Source of the DNA: Oceanospirillales bacterium
GTDB taxonomy: Bacteria > Pseudomonadota > Gammaproteobacteria > Pseudomonadales > Balneatricaceae
Assembly (NCBI GenBank): GCA_018223185.1
Contig: JAAEYW010000006.1
Location: 1 to 64,000 of the forward strand
Length of the DNA stretch: 64,000 nt
Reading direction: 5' to 3'
Numbering within the stretch: the first letter of the stretch is position 1; each line of letters opens with the position of its first letter. Both the position numbers and the translations under genes were made by a program. The notes below the pieces were generated by a model, which worked only from the letters and a program-made list of their open reading frames with translations, ran no database searches and was not told the DNA's origin. Shown here one piece after another: positions 55,948 through 64,000 of the stretch.

Positions 55948-57024
55948 TTACTTAGCCAATAAATGGGAGTTTAAAATACGCCCAGCCCACTTCGTAAAAA
56001 GAGTGTCAGTTGTTTTAATTGACAGGTCTGAAATACGATCTTGCAGGGTTTTCTTATACTCGTATCGAACCGTATAGACATCCGCGTCTTCACACGCTTG
56101 TGTCAGATATTCATCGCTGGTTGATATCTCATCTATCAGATTTACATCCAGAGCCCGGCGACCAAACCAAACCTCTCCTGTCGCGACCTTGTCCAGATCA
56201 ACCTGCGGTCTGAACTCGCCAACAAACTCTTTAAACAGGTTGTGAGTATCTTCCAGCTCTTCAATAAACTTCTGCCGGCCCTTTTCTGTATTTTCGCCCA
56301 TCACTGTCAGGGTCCGTTTATACTCGCCCGCAGTAAGCACTTCGTAGTCGATATCATGCTTTTTCAGCAACCGGTGAAAATTGGGCAGCTGAGCCACAAC
56401 ACCGATTGATCCCAGTATAGAGAACGGCGCAGCGACAATCTTATCAGCCAGACAGGCCATCATGTAGCCACCACTGGCTGCCACTTTATCCACACACACC
56501 GTCAATGGCACGCCATGGCGCTTGATCCGTTCGAGCTGAGAGGACGCAAGACCATAGCTGTGCACCATACCCCCGGGACTTTCCAGACGAATAACCACTT
56601 CATCATTTTCTGTCGCCATTGTCAGCACTGCGGTAATCTCTTCGCGAAGCGGCTCAAGTTCGGAAGCCTTAATATCGCCATCAAAATCCAGCACAAAGAC
56701 CCGCTTGCGCTCAGGTTCAGATTCAGGCTGCGCTTTGCCTTTTTTAAGGGCTTTCTTACGTGCCTTGGCTTCCTCTTTTTCCTGCTTCTCTTCAGCCTTC
56801 AGTTGCTGTTTATAGACCTCACTGTCCAGCACCACCTCTTTCAGTGCGTGCTCCATATCCTCCAGCGTTTCATTCATACTGTGGATACTGAGATACCCTT
56901 CTTTGCTGTCTTTTTTATTCCGCGACGCTACTGCCGCTACTGCGACAATCACAAGAATAATCGCACCAACCACCGTCAGCGCTTTTGCCAGAAACAATCC
57001 GTAACTTGCCAGAAAATCGACCAC
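55948..57024 (-). CDS. sohB: SohB-type inner-membrane protease (SppA/S49 family)
   Basis: This signal-peptide-peptidase-like serine protease has an N-terminal transmembrane helix (residues 9-33), a charged linker (KKALKKGKAQPESEPERK), then the S49 domain with ESPGGMVHSYG, the catalytic Ser in DKVAASGGYMMACLADKIVAAPFSILGSIGVV and the Lys in EYKRTLT. The length is 358 aa. The start is GTG 57024, with GGAG six bases upstream. The PsrA-like gene follows 134 bases later on the same strand. Confidence 0.95.
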   Translation of the reverse strand: MVDFLASYGLFLAKALTVVGAIILVIVAVAAVASRNKKDSKEGYLSIHSMNETLEDMEHALKEVVLDSEVYKQQLKAEEKQEKEEAKARKKALKKGKAQPESEPERKRVFVLDFDGDIKASELEPLREEITAVLTMATENDEVVIRLESPGGMVHSYGLASSQLERIKRHGVPLTVCVDKVAASGGYMMACLADKIVAAPFSILGSIGVVAQLPNFHRLLKKHDIDYEVLTAGEYKRTLTVMGENTEKGRQKFIEELEDTHNLFKEFVGEFRPQVDLDKVATGEVWFGRRALDVNLIDEISTSDEYLTQACEDADVYTVRYEYKKTLQDRISDLSIKTTDTLFTKWAGRILNSHLLAK

Positions 57025-57148
57025 CTAACACTCCAGATGTTTAAGCCCTTTTTGGGCAATTCAATATATTGATTTATGGTCGGGTAATGTACCATACAAC
57101 CCACTGAGGCAATATCACTGAATGTAAAATTGGAGAGCTGAATTAAAC

Positions 57149-57484
57149 ATGTCTGATGCAATCACTGTCACCCGGGTTATCGAAAAGCTTTCCAGTCGTT
57201 TTATACCGGAAAATACCACCGCAGTAGTCGCTACTTTTCAATTCTTACTGAGCGATGCCGATGATTTCTATTTCAGCATCGCCAACCAGCAACTCACTGT
57301 TGCCCTTGGCGAACATCAGGACCCGGATATTACGCTGATCACCAATAGTGATACTTTTATTCGCGTGGTTACCGGTGAAAAAGATGGCATGAGCGCCTAC
57401 CTGACAGGCAAACTCAGGGCCGAAGGCAATGTCATGCTGGCAACACAACTGGGCAAGTATTTCAGCAAAGAGAAGCGGAGTTAA
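57149..57484 (+). CDS. SCP2 sterol-carrier-like domain protein
   Basis: This single-domain protein (111 aa) has the SCP2 pattern: DDFYFSIANQQLTVALGEHQDPDITLITNSDTFIRVVTGEKDGMSAYLTGKLRAEGNVMLATQLGKYF. It probably binds a hydrophobic ligand; bacterial members often accompany lipid or ubiquinone metabolism (UbiJ-like). The last four bases overlap the stop codon of the convergent nudC. Confidence 0.88.
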   Translation: MSDAITVTRVIEKLSSRFIPENTTAVVATFQFLLSDADDFYFSIANQQLTVALGEHQDPDITLITNSDTFIRVVTGEKDGMSAYLTGKLRAEGNVMLATQLGKYFSKEKRS

Positions 57485-58254
57485 TCCTCCACTTCCCAGC
57501 ATGTCCTGAACTCATCAATGAGATGGCGGGATATGGTAAAGGGCGGCGGAATCGGCGCCTCATCCAGCTCGCTGTAATGAAACCAGCGTGCGTCAACAAT
57601 TTCACCCGGCTCAGGCACGATATCTCCCGAAACGTAATCGGCAAAAAAACCCAGCATCAGCGAATGGGGGAAAGGCCACGACTGACTACAGTGATAGCGG
57701 ATATTGGTTACCTCGACCCCAACCTCTTCCCTAACCTCGCGCGCCAGCGCATCTTCCGCACTCTCACCCGCTTCAATAAACCCCGCAAGAGTGCTGTATC
57801 GAGGTTCGGTAAAGCGTATACCGTGTGCCAGTATGCAATACTCACCACGGGTTACCAGTGTAATAATACAGGGGGACAACCTTGGATACTGAATAAGGCC
57901 ACAACCATTACACTGCTTAGCCAGATCCTGAAGATGATGGGAAAGAGCCTCTCCACAACGAGGGCAGAACTTGTGATCCCGGCTCCAGGTAGCCACCTGA
58001 GAAGCCCTTGAAAGCAATGGAAACACTGACTCATCGCAACGGGATAAAAGCTGCCGCAGATTCAGGCCTGACGATTCAGATGGCAACAGATCCTCAGACA
58101 TAACAACCAGTCTTACCTGTCGCTCAGGCACCAGTGTCAGATCATACACTTCCAGAGCGAGACTGTGATCGAAGCAAGGCTGATCAAATAACCACTGCCC
58201 TTGCAGATCAGACCAAACCCGGCATTCTGCTGTATAAATATATTCAATTTTCAT
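57481..58254 (-). CDS. nudC: NAD+ diphosphatase / decapping hydrolase NudC
   Basis: NudC cleaves NAD(H) and removes NAD caps from RNA. It has the zinc ribbon CPRCGEALSHHLQDLAKQCNGCG, the Nudix box GFIEAGESAEDALAREVREEVG, and the family motif SQSWPFPHS (SQPWPFPxS normally; the first Pro is Ser here). I choose ATG 58254 because the longer frame lacks support; the ribosome site is weak. Confidence 0.95.
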   Translation of the reverse strand: MKIEYIYTAECRVWSDLQGQWLFDQPCFDHSLALEVYDLTLVPERQVRLVVMSEDLLPSESSGLNLRQLLSRCDESVFPLLSRASQVATWSRDHKFCPRCGEALSHHLQDLAKQCNGCGLIQYPRLSPCIITLVTRGEYCILAHGIRFTEPRYSTLAGFIEAGESAEDALAREVREEVGVEVTNIRYHCSQSWPFPHSLMLGFFADYVSGDIVPEPGEIVDARWFHYSELDEAPIPPPFTISRHLIDEFRTCWEVED

Positions 58255-58374
58255 AACATTTGCAGAACCTTGACAAAAACAGACCAATAAACAGTGATTT
58301 CAGACATATCTGTAACCTGAAAACTAAGGTACCCTTAACACGTTAAGCAGACTTTTGATTTAGCACAACTCCTG

Positions 58375-58421
58375 CTAACCTACGTCAAAATCATAACAAC
58401 TATCACTAGCTAACTTACGTT
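58375..58421. repeat. direct repeats upstream of nhaB
   Basis: GCTAACCTACGT (58375-58386) and GCTAACTTACGT (58410-58421) differ by one base and lie 35 bases apart, about 80-125 bases upstream of nhaB. They are candidate activator sites. Confidence 0.4.
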
Positions 58422-58500
58422 GGAAAGACTGTAATCACTACATTTAGCATGATATACAGTAACTTTCCATAGGCCCGAATTGGCACAGGACCCCGTATCG

Positions 58501-60000
58501 ATGACCACAACCCAGGCGCTTATAAAGAACTTCCTTGGCAACTCACCTATCTGGTATAAGCAGGCCATTGTACTTTTTCTGATTCTCAACCCGATTCTAC
58601 TCTACACCGTTGGGCCTGTTATCACAGGCTGGATGCTGATTTTTGAATTTATCTTTACACTGGCGCTGGCATTGAAATGCTATCCTCTTCAGCCAGGCGG
58701 CTTACTGGCCATTGAAGCGATTATTATCGGACTGGCAAGCGCAGAGACGGTTTACCATGAAGTTGCAGCAAACCTTGAAGTCATCCTGCTGCTGATGTTC
58801 ATGGTAGCAGGCATCTACTTTATGAAAAATATGCTTCTCTGGGTATTTACCAAGCTGCTACTGAAAATCCATTCCAAAGTTGCCCTGTCACTGATGTTTT
58901 CGTTGTTTGCAGCGGTTTTGTCAGCATTTCTTGATGCTCTGACCGTAACGGCTGTTCTGATCAGCGTGGGTGTCGGTTTCTATGCGGTTTATCATAAAGT
59001 CGCTTCAGGCAAACAATTCCACCACGAAGCACACGATCATGGTGATGATGAAACCATTCACATGGACCATCATGAAGCACTGGCACAGTTCCGGGCATTT
59101 CTGCGCAGCCTGCTGATGCATGGCGCAGTAGGTACTGCACTGGGGGGCGTCTGCACCCTGGTCGGAGAACCACAGAATCTGCTGATCGCACAGAAAGCGG
59201 GCTGGGATTTTGTCGAGTTTTTTGTGCTGATGGCGCCGGTAACAATGCCGGTTCTGATTGCAGGCCTGGCAACCTGCATGCTGCTGGAAAAGCTCAAATG
59301 GTTCGGCTACGGAGCCGAAATCCCCCATTCGGTGCGTAGCATTCTGGAAGACTTTTCGGCCGAGCAGGACAAAAAACTAACAAAATCTGACAAAATGGCT
59401 CTGTTTGTACAGATTCTGGTCGCGATATTCCTGGTACTGGCTCTGGCATTTCATCTGGCCGCAGTTGGACTGATCGGACTGACTGTGATCATTCTGCTAA
59501 CTGCCTTTAACGGCATTGTAGAGGAACATCAGATTGGCAAAGCCTTTGAAGAGGCGCTGCCATTTACCGCACTGCTGGTTGTTTTCTTCTCGATTGTATC
59601 GGTGATACACGAGCAGCACCTGTTCCAGCCCATCATCTCTGCTGTGCTTGCGATGGACACTGCGGTTCAGCCTGGCATCTTCTTTATTGCCAACGGCCTG
59701 CTGTCAGCGATATCAGATAATGTCTTTGTCGCGACGGTGTATATCAATGAAGTACTGGCGGCTCTGAAAGAGGGCTCGATCACCCGGGAGCATTTTGACC
59801 TGCTGGCGATCGCGATCAATACCGGCACAAATATCCCTAGCGTGGCGACACCTAACGGACAAGCCGCATTTCTGTTCCTGCTAACTTCAGCACTGGCCCC
59901 GTTGATTCGCCTGTCTTACGGCACCATGGTGTGGATGGCACTCCCTTATACTGTAGTAATGAGCATCACTGGCTATTTTGCGGTAACACACTTCCTGTAA
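58501..60000 (+). CDS. nhaB: Na+/H+ antiporter NhaB
   Basis: This electrogenic Na+/H+ antiporter keeps cytoplasmic sodium low. The N-terminus [26 protein letters not shown], the segment [54 protein letters not shown] and [21 protein letters not shown] are diagnostic. About 12 transmembrane helices. Alignment with E. coli NhaB favours ATG 58501; a TTG seven codons earlier (AGG six bases upstream) is an alternative. It would recycle Na+ exported by NQR. Confidence 0.96.
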   Translation: MTTTQALIKNFLGNSPIWYKQAIVLFLILNPILLYTVGPVITGWMLIFEFIFTLALALKCYPLQPGGLLAIEAIIIGLASAETVYHEVAANLEVILLLMFMVAGIYFMKNMLLWVFTKLLLKIHSKVALSLMFSLFAAVLSAFLDALTVTAVLISVGVGFYAVYHKVASGKQFHHEAHDHGDDETIHMDHHEALAQFRAFLRSLLMHGAVGTALGGVCTLVGEPQNLLIAQKAGWDFVEFFVLMAPVTMPVLIAGLATCMLLEKLKWFGYGAEIPHSVRSILEDFSAEQDKKLTKSDKMALFVQILVAIFLVLALAFHLAAVGLIGLTVIILLTAFNGIVEEHQIGKAFEEALPFTALLVVFFSIVSVIHEQHLFQPIISAVLAMDTAVQPGIFFIANGLLSAISDNVFVATVYINEVLAALKEGSITREHFDLLAIAINTGTNIPSVATPNGQAAFLFLLTSALAPLIRLSYGTMVWMALPYTVVMSITGYFAVTHFL

Positions 60001-60050
60001 GTGCCGCCGGCAAGTGAACACATAACGCTCAGACACATATGTGCAAACAT

Positions 60051-60083
60051 AAAAAAAGCAGGCTTTGAAGCCTGCTTTTTTTA
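60051..60083. terminator. bidirectional terminator between nhaB and dnaQ
   Basis: GCAGGC (60058-60063) and GCCTGC (60070-60075) form a stem with loop TTTGAA, flanked by A7 and T7. Confidence 0.92.
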
Positions 60084-60097
60084 TCTTACGATAACCG

Positions 60098-60817
60098 CTA
60101 TTTTGCCTCAGGGGATTGCACCCCTACCTGACTCCAGATACTGCCACCCTTGCTATCCAGTCGCTCGATATAACCACTGTGAGCGTCCAGTTCCTGTGCA
60201 TCAGCACGCACAACCCTCAGATTCATGGCCGATGTATCAAGACGCCGTATCTGATCAACACCGTCATCACCATCTTCCTCACCTGCCAGCATCAGATTTT
60301 TCTGACCACCTGTGAGCATAAGATAAACATCGGCAAGAATCTCCGAGTCAAGCAAAGCACCGTGCAACTCGCGATGACTATTGTCTATACCATAACGGCG
60401 ACACAACGCATCAAGATTATTTTTCTGGCCAGGATGTTTCTTTCGGGCAATTGCCAGGGTATCAGTCACCTGGCAAAAATCATGGACCCGTTCCTGATGA
60501 TCATTCAGATTCAGTTCGTTATCGATAAAGCCAACGTCAAAGGCTGCATTATGGATAACCAGATCTGCTCCGCGAATAAAGTGCAGAAACTCATCCTGAA
60601 TCTCTTTAAACCGAGGCTTATCATCGAGAAACTCATTAGTGATACCATGTACCTGAATCGCTTCTTCATCAATTAAACGATCCGGCTTGAGATAACGGTG
60701 ATAGGTACGCCCCGTCAGCCGACGGTTCATCAGCTCTACACAACCTATCTCAATAATCCGGTGCCCCTCTTTCGGGTCAATACCGGTGGTTTCTGTATCC
60801 AGTACAATCTGTCTCAT
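60098..60817 (-). CDS. dnaQ: DNA polymerase III epsilon subunit (proofreading exonuclease)
   Basis: DnaQ is the 3'-5' proofreading exonuclease of the replicase. ExoI is VLDTETTGIDP, ExoII is HNAAFDVGFIDNEL and ExoIII is HGALLDSEILADVYL, with all catalytic acids and the His present. The C-terminal part (residues ~180-239) is the polymerase-binding tail. The length is 239 aa. It lies 14 bases downstream of rnhA, co-directional here; in E. coli the two are divergent. Confidence 0.97.
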   Translation of the reverse strand: MRQIVLDTETTGIDPKEGHRIIEIGCVELMNRRLTGRTYHRYLKPDRLIDEEAIQVHGITNEFLDDKPRFKEIQDEFLHFIRGADLVIHNAAFDVGFIDNELNLNDHQERVHDFCQVTDTLAIARKKHPGQKNNLDALCRRYGIDNSHRELHGALLDSEILADVYLMLTGGQKNLMLAGEEDGDDGVDQIRRLDTSAMNLRVVRADAQELDAHSGYIERLDSKGGSIWSQVGVQSPEAK

Positions 60818-60831
60818 AACTTATCTGTCAC

Positions 60832-61278
60832 TTACGCCTGTTGCAGGGCCTGTTCGACCCCTCGGTTAGCCAGCTGATCAGCCAGTTCATTACCCGGATG
60901 ACCGCTGTGACCCTTTACCCATTTCCACTGAATATGATGACGCGCAGTCTGTTCATCAAGACGCCGCCACAAATCTTCATTTTTAACAGGCTTCCTGGCC
61001 GAAGTTTTCCAGCCGTTGCGTTTCCAGCCTGCCAGCCACTCAGTAATCCCTTTGCGCACATACTGCGAGTCAGTCGTCAGAACAATCTCACAGGGCTCTT
61101 TCAGAATGGCGAGTGCTTCAATGGCCGCCATCAACTCCATTCTGTTATTGGTGGTATCCATCTCTCCACCAAACAGCTCTTTCGAATGTTCACCATATTG
61201 CAGCACGGCTCCCCATCCTCCCGGACCGGGGTTTCCCTTACAGGCACCATCGGTATAAATATTAATTTTTTTCTTCAC
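60832..61278 (-). CDS. rnhA: ribonuclease HI
   Basis: RNase HI degrades RNA in RNA-DNA hybrids. The four catalytic acids are visible: Asp in [17 protein letters not shown], Glu in [13 protein letters not shown], Asp in [12 protein letters not shown] and Asp in [11 protein letters not shown]. The length is 148 aa. The start is GTG 61278, with AGGA seven bases upstream, inside the end of the methyltransferase gene (17-base overlap). Confidence 0.96.
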   Translation of the reverse strand: MKKKINIYTDGACKGNPGPGGWGAVLQYGEHSKELFGGEMDTTNNRMELMAAIEALAILKEPCEIVLTTDSQYVRKGITEWLAGWKRNGWKTSARKPVKNEDLWRRLDEQTARHHIQWKWVKGHSGHPGNELADQLANRGVEQALQQA

Positions 61279-62047
61279 TCACTCTTCCTCGGGCACCACG
61301 GGTTGTTGGCTCAACCAGCGGCAAATTAATCAGCTTTCGCTTCTTCCATACAGGCTCAATCGGGGTCATCCCTCCGACATCTTTGCGGGCAACCTGCAAC
61401 ATAAAAGCACCGCAATGAGATGAACAGCGCCGGGTGATCGCATCAATCAAACGGGCCCGCTGACGCCAGGACTCTTTCTCAAATGGCAGGCGATAGTAAT
61501 CTGACAGCTCCCTGACCACGGTTAATTCAAGTAACGCTAACCAGTCGTGCATCCGTTGCGGACTGATAAAATGCCCCTGCCAGGGCACCGTTTCCTTATT
61601 CAGCTTCAGAGCACGATAGACGCCCCACCAACTGATTGGATTAAAACCGATATTCAGCAGATAGCCACCCGGGCGTAATACCCGGGCAGATTCACGCAGC
61701 ACCTGATGCGGGCTCTGAGCAAAATCGAGTCCGTGATGTAGTAAAACCACATCAATACTGTTGTGCTCAAATGGCAGCTCTTCGTTTCGCGCGATCACAG
61801 CGCTGTCCGGCAACCCGAGTTCAGAGACCGGATTAACAGGAATCTGATGACGAACAGGGCTTTCCCGGGCCAGATCAAGCCGGTTATCGAAACTTATCTG
61901 CAGCAGATGATAACCAAACATGGTGGGAAGCAGACGATCAAGCAGTTCCCGTTCAGATGCCAGCAACTGCTGACCAAGCTCTGTATCAAACCAGCTGCGT
62001 AATGCCGGTAACCACTCGCCGAGCGGTGGCTGTTGTTTAAAACCCAT
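61262..62047 (-). CDS. class I SAM-dependent methyltransferase (YafS-like)
   Basis: This methyltransferase of 261 aa has a divergent SAM-binding region (the usual GxGxG loop is not visible) but retains the post-motif part [59 protein letters not shown]. The position between gloB and rnhA matches yafS of E. coli. The substrate is unknown. Confidence 0.85.
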   Translation of the reverse strand: MGFKQQPPLGEWLPALRSWFDTELGQQLLASERELLDRLLPTMFGYHLLQISFDNRLDLARESPVRHQIPVNPVSELGLPDSAVIARNEELPFEHNSIDVVLLHHGLDFAQSPHQVLRESARVLRPGGYLLNIGFNPISWWGVYRALKLNKETVPWQGHFISPQRMHDWLALLELTVVRELSDYYRLPFEKESWRQRARLIDAITRRCSSHCGAFMLQVARKDVGGMTPIEPVWKKRKLINLPLVEPTTRGARGRVSEEKN

Positions 62048-62173
62048 ACATTATTAGCCCTTAACGCTCCGGTTTGAATAGGTTAATCTTGTAGCAACGG
62101 GATGCACTTAAGCCCCCGATTCCGTCCACATGCACTACTATATCTGACAAATCCGATACAGCCGAGGCCTAAA

Positions 62174-62947
62174 ATGTTTAATGTCATGCCGATTCCAGCT
62201 TTCAATGATAACTATATTTGGGCTCTGACTGTACCCGGCAGCGACGAAGTTGCAGTGGTAGACCCGGGCGACGCTAACGTTGTGAATAAGTTTCTGAAAG
62301 AAAATAACTTGCAGCTAACAACTATTCTTATCACTCATCACCATCACGATCACACTGGAGGAGTGTCTCAGCTTTGCAATGAACACTCAGTTATCGTCTA
62401 TGGCCCGGCCAACTCCCCCTTTGAAGGGATCTCACACAAGCTGACCGATGACGATCAGATAAACCTGATGGGGCTGACCCTTAATATCCGCGAAGTACCA
62501 GGACACACGTTAGACCACATCAGCTACTATCTCTCGGGAGAAGAACCTCAACTCTTCTGTGGCGACACACTATTCCTAGCCGGTTGCGGCCGTTTGTTTG
62601 AAGGCAACGCTGAACAGATGCACCGGGCAATGGAGTATTTCAGGCACTTACCCGACTCTACTCAGATCTACTGCACTCATGAGTACTCTCTGGCCAATCT
62701 GGCCTTTGCCGCAGCGGTTGAACCCGCAAACAAGCACATCAAAGAGGCGATAGAACACTGCGCTCAACTGCGCAAATCCGGTCAGCCGACGCTGCCCACC
62801 AACATCGCCACAGAGAAACAGATCAACCCCTTTCTTCGTTACAGTGAAGCACCCGTCAGGCAGTCGGCAGAGCAATTTGCGGGTAGCCAGCTTACCTCCG
62901 AAGTCGACATTTTCGCCACAATCCGTGAGTGGAAAAACCAGTTCTGA
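62174..62947 (+). CDS. gloB: hydroxyacylglutathione hydrolase (glyoxalase II)
   Basis: GloB hydrolyses S-lactoylglutathione to lactate and glutathione. The metallo-beta-lactamase motif THHHHDHTGG, PGHTLDHISYYL and FCGDTLFLAGCGRLFEG (metal-bridging Asp), then YCTHEYSLANLAFA, are diagnostic. The start is ATG 62174 with GAGG six bases upstream; a longer frame adds 24 unrelated residues. It is divergent from the methyltransferase. Confidence 0.97.
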   Translation: MFNVMPIPAFNDNYIWALTVPGSDEVAVVDPGDANVVNKFLKENNLQLTTILITHHHHDHTGGVSQLCNEHSVIVYGPANSPFEGISHKLTDDDQINLMGLTLNIREVPGHTLDHISYYLSGEEPQLFCGDTLFLAGCGRLFEGNAEQMHRAMEYFRHLPDSTQIYCTHEYSLANLAFAAAVEPANKHIKEAIEHCAQLRKSGQPTLPTNIATEKQINPFLRYSEAPVRQSAEQFAGSQLTSEVDIFATIREWKNQF

Positions 62948-63008
62948 CCCATCAACTCTGAGCATACGGCCTGGTTATTGATGCACCGCAGCCAGCTTTC
63001 AATAAAAG

Positions 63009-63037
63009 TTGACCCTCTGCAACGGGGCCCATAGAAT
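63009..63037 (+). promoter_or_regulatory. sigma-70 promoter of mltD
   Basis: TTGACC (63009-63014) and TAGAAT (63032-63037) are separated by exactly 17 bases, each one mismatch from consensus. It is 35 bases upstream of the mltD start codon. Confidence 0.75.
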
Positions 63038-63071
63038 GCATCCTTTTGTATTTTACAGGGTGCCGTAGGCC

Positions 63072-64000
63072 ATGCAGCGGGTCAGAAAATTAATTGTACT
63101 CACCACTGCCGGGCTTATCCTTGCCGGCTGTCAGACAAATCAGGTGATCAGCCTGCAATCGGCGCCGGGCACCTCTGAGCAGAACGTTCAACACACCCCG
63201 GTATCTGATCCTGCAGTCTCTGCCCCAGAAACACAACAGCAGGCACAAACAGCGGATTCAGCCGATCTCTGGCAACTGACACGGCAACATATGCAACTCG
63301 ATCTGGATAATGATGATCCGCGGTTGCAGGCTCAATTCGACTGGTATAAGAAACATCCTGAATATATGCAGCGGGTCGCTACCCGTGCCAGCCGGTATTA
63401 CTACTATATTCTCGGTGAAGTTATCAAACGTGATATGCCCGCTGAAATTGCTCTGCTGCCGATCGTAGAGAGTGCTTACGATCCCTTTGCTTATTCCCAC
63501 GGGCGGGCCTCGGGTCCCTGGCAGTTCATCCCCGGCACAGCCCGACATTTCGGGCTGAAATCCAGCTGGTGGTATGACGGGCGTCGCGATATTGTCGCCT
63601 CCACTGACGCTGCCCTCACCTACCTTCAGCAACTGCACCAACGCTTTGATAGCTGGGAACTGGCCCTGGCTGCATACAACTGTGGTGGCGGTAATGTGTC
63701 GAAAGCGATACGCCGAAACGAGAAAAAAGGACTGGCCACCGACTTCTGGTCACTGGATCTGCCAAAAGAAACCCGCGCATATGTCCCCAAACTTCTGGCT
63801 GTTTCACGACTGATCCGCGATGCACAGCAACATAACCTCGACCTTCAACCTCTGGCAAATGAGCCCGTTTTTGAACAGGTTGAACTGGATAGCCAGATCG
63901 ACCTGGCTCAGGCCGCTCAACTCAGCTCCATCACAACTCAGGAACTGTATCAGCTGAACCCGGGCTTTAATCGCTGGGCAACCGACCCGGATGGCCCGCA
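63072..64000 (+). CDS. mltD: membrane-bound lytic murein transglycosylase D, 3' end beyond window
   Basis: This lipoprotein cleaves peptidoglycan with formation of anhydromuramic ends. The frame is open to the window end (309 complete codons). It has a signal peptide with lipobox ILAGC at residues ~16-20, a short Gln/Ser/Thr-rich linker, and the SLT domain IALLPIVESAYDPFAYSHGRASGPWQFIPGTARHFGLK, with the catalytic Glu in IVESAYDP and AAYNCGGGNVSKAI. The C-terminal LysM repeats would lie beyond the window. It follows gloB, as in E. coli. Confidence 0.95.
   Translation, partial: MQRVRKLIVLTTAGLILAGCQTNQVISLQSAPGTSEQNVQHTPVSDPAVSAPETQQQAQTADSADLWQLTRQHMQLDLDNDDPRLQAQFDWYKKHPEYMQRVATRASRYYYYILGEVIKRDMPAEIALLPIVESAYDPFAYSHGRASGPWQFIPGTARHFGLKSSWWYDGRRDIVASTDAALTYLQQLHQRFDSWELALAAYNCGGGNVSKAIRRNEKKGLATDFWSLDLPKETRAYVPKLLAVSRLIRDAQQHNLDLQPLANEPVFEQVELDSQIDLAQAAQLSSITTQELYQLNPGFNRWATDPDGP

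Overview
The window is a stretch of a gammaproteobacterial chromosome, about 50 % G+C, most likely from a marine member of the Oceanospirillales or a relative (Neptuniibacter/Amphritea/Marinobacterium-like; this is inference from gene content and order, not a database match). Three things point that way. There is a complete sodium-pumping Na+-NQR operon together with the Na+/H+ antiporter NhaB. There is a TRAP transporter with its own universal stress protein. And the order rluC / rne / murB / ptp / kdsB / lpxK / exbD / exbB / comEC / lol / PilZ / sthA / nqr / gap / mfd / csiV / nagZ / TetR closely follows, as I recall it, the Pseudomonas aeruginosa PA2975-PA3006 region. The right end (dnaQ, rnhA, yafS-like methyltransferase, gloB, mltD) keeps the order known from E. 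coli. No rRNA, tRNA, CRISPR array, prophage or intact insertion sequence was seen.

Layout. 0-5.2 kb: a GGDEF domain with a probable frameshift at its start, a BaiN/YhiN flavoprotein, a CDGSH iron-sulfur protein, a small basic protein translationally coupled to the ribosome-assembly GTPase RbgA, and an EAL-like/HDOD signalling protein. 5.2-10.5 kb: a zeta-class glutathione transferase (MaiA type), a LysR regulator, and a dctP-dctQ-dctM-uspA operon closed by a strong terminator. 10.5-16.9 kb is the most accessory-looking part: a 605-bp regulatory spacer with palindromes, a PaaX-type repressor, a DUF2889 protein, a LysR regulator, and an XylR/DmpR-type sigma-54 activator followed without a gap by an HbpS/GlcG-type protein and a luciferase-like oxidoreductase. 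16.9-21 kb: an RluA-family synthase, CysB, a chromosomal KfrA-like coiled-coil DNA-binding protein, and RluC. 21-36.6 kb: RNase E with a 500-bp leader; murB and a phosphatase; the envelope operon exbB-exbD-lpxK-ycaR-kdsB; comEC; a DUF2062 membrane protein; a single-permease LolDF-type lipoprotein exporter; and a PilZ gene overlapping a Tus-like replication-terminus protein. 36.6-47.1 kb: SthA, then NqrM, ApbE and NqrF-A, and a long-form GAPDH. 47.3-60 kb: Mfd, CsiV, DUF2750, an MscS channel, NagZ, an L,D-transpeptidase, a PsrA-like TetR, SohB, an SCP2 protein, NudC and NhaB. 60-64 kb: dnaQ, rnhA, methyltransferase, gloB, and mltD cut by the window end.

How the parts work together. Na+-NQR, its two maturation factors (ApbE for the covalent FMNs, NqrM for the iron centre), NhaB and SthA form a sodium and redox energy module. 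KdsB, LpxK, MurB, LolDF, NagZ, the L,D-transpeptidase and MltD all serve the cell envelope. RNase E, RluC, the RluA-family enzyme, RbgA and a Trm112-family protein serve RNA and ribosomes. DnaQ, RNase HI, Mfd and the Tus-like protein serve DNA replication and repair. The 10.5-16.9 kb block has three transcription regulators of aromatic-responsive or LysR families but none of the catabolic enzymes they usually control, so its effector and target pathway are open. Most of the window is ordinary housekeeping sequence. The most unusual items are the Tus-like/PilZ pair, the regulator-dense block, the chromosomal KfrA-like gene, and several palindromes in promoter regions. I did not find a clearly new multi-gene system.
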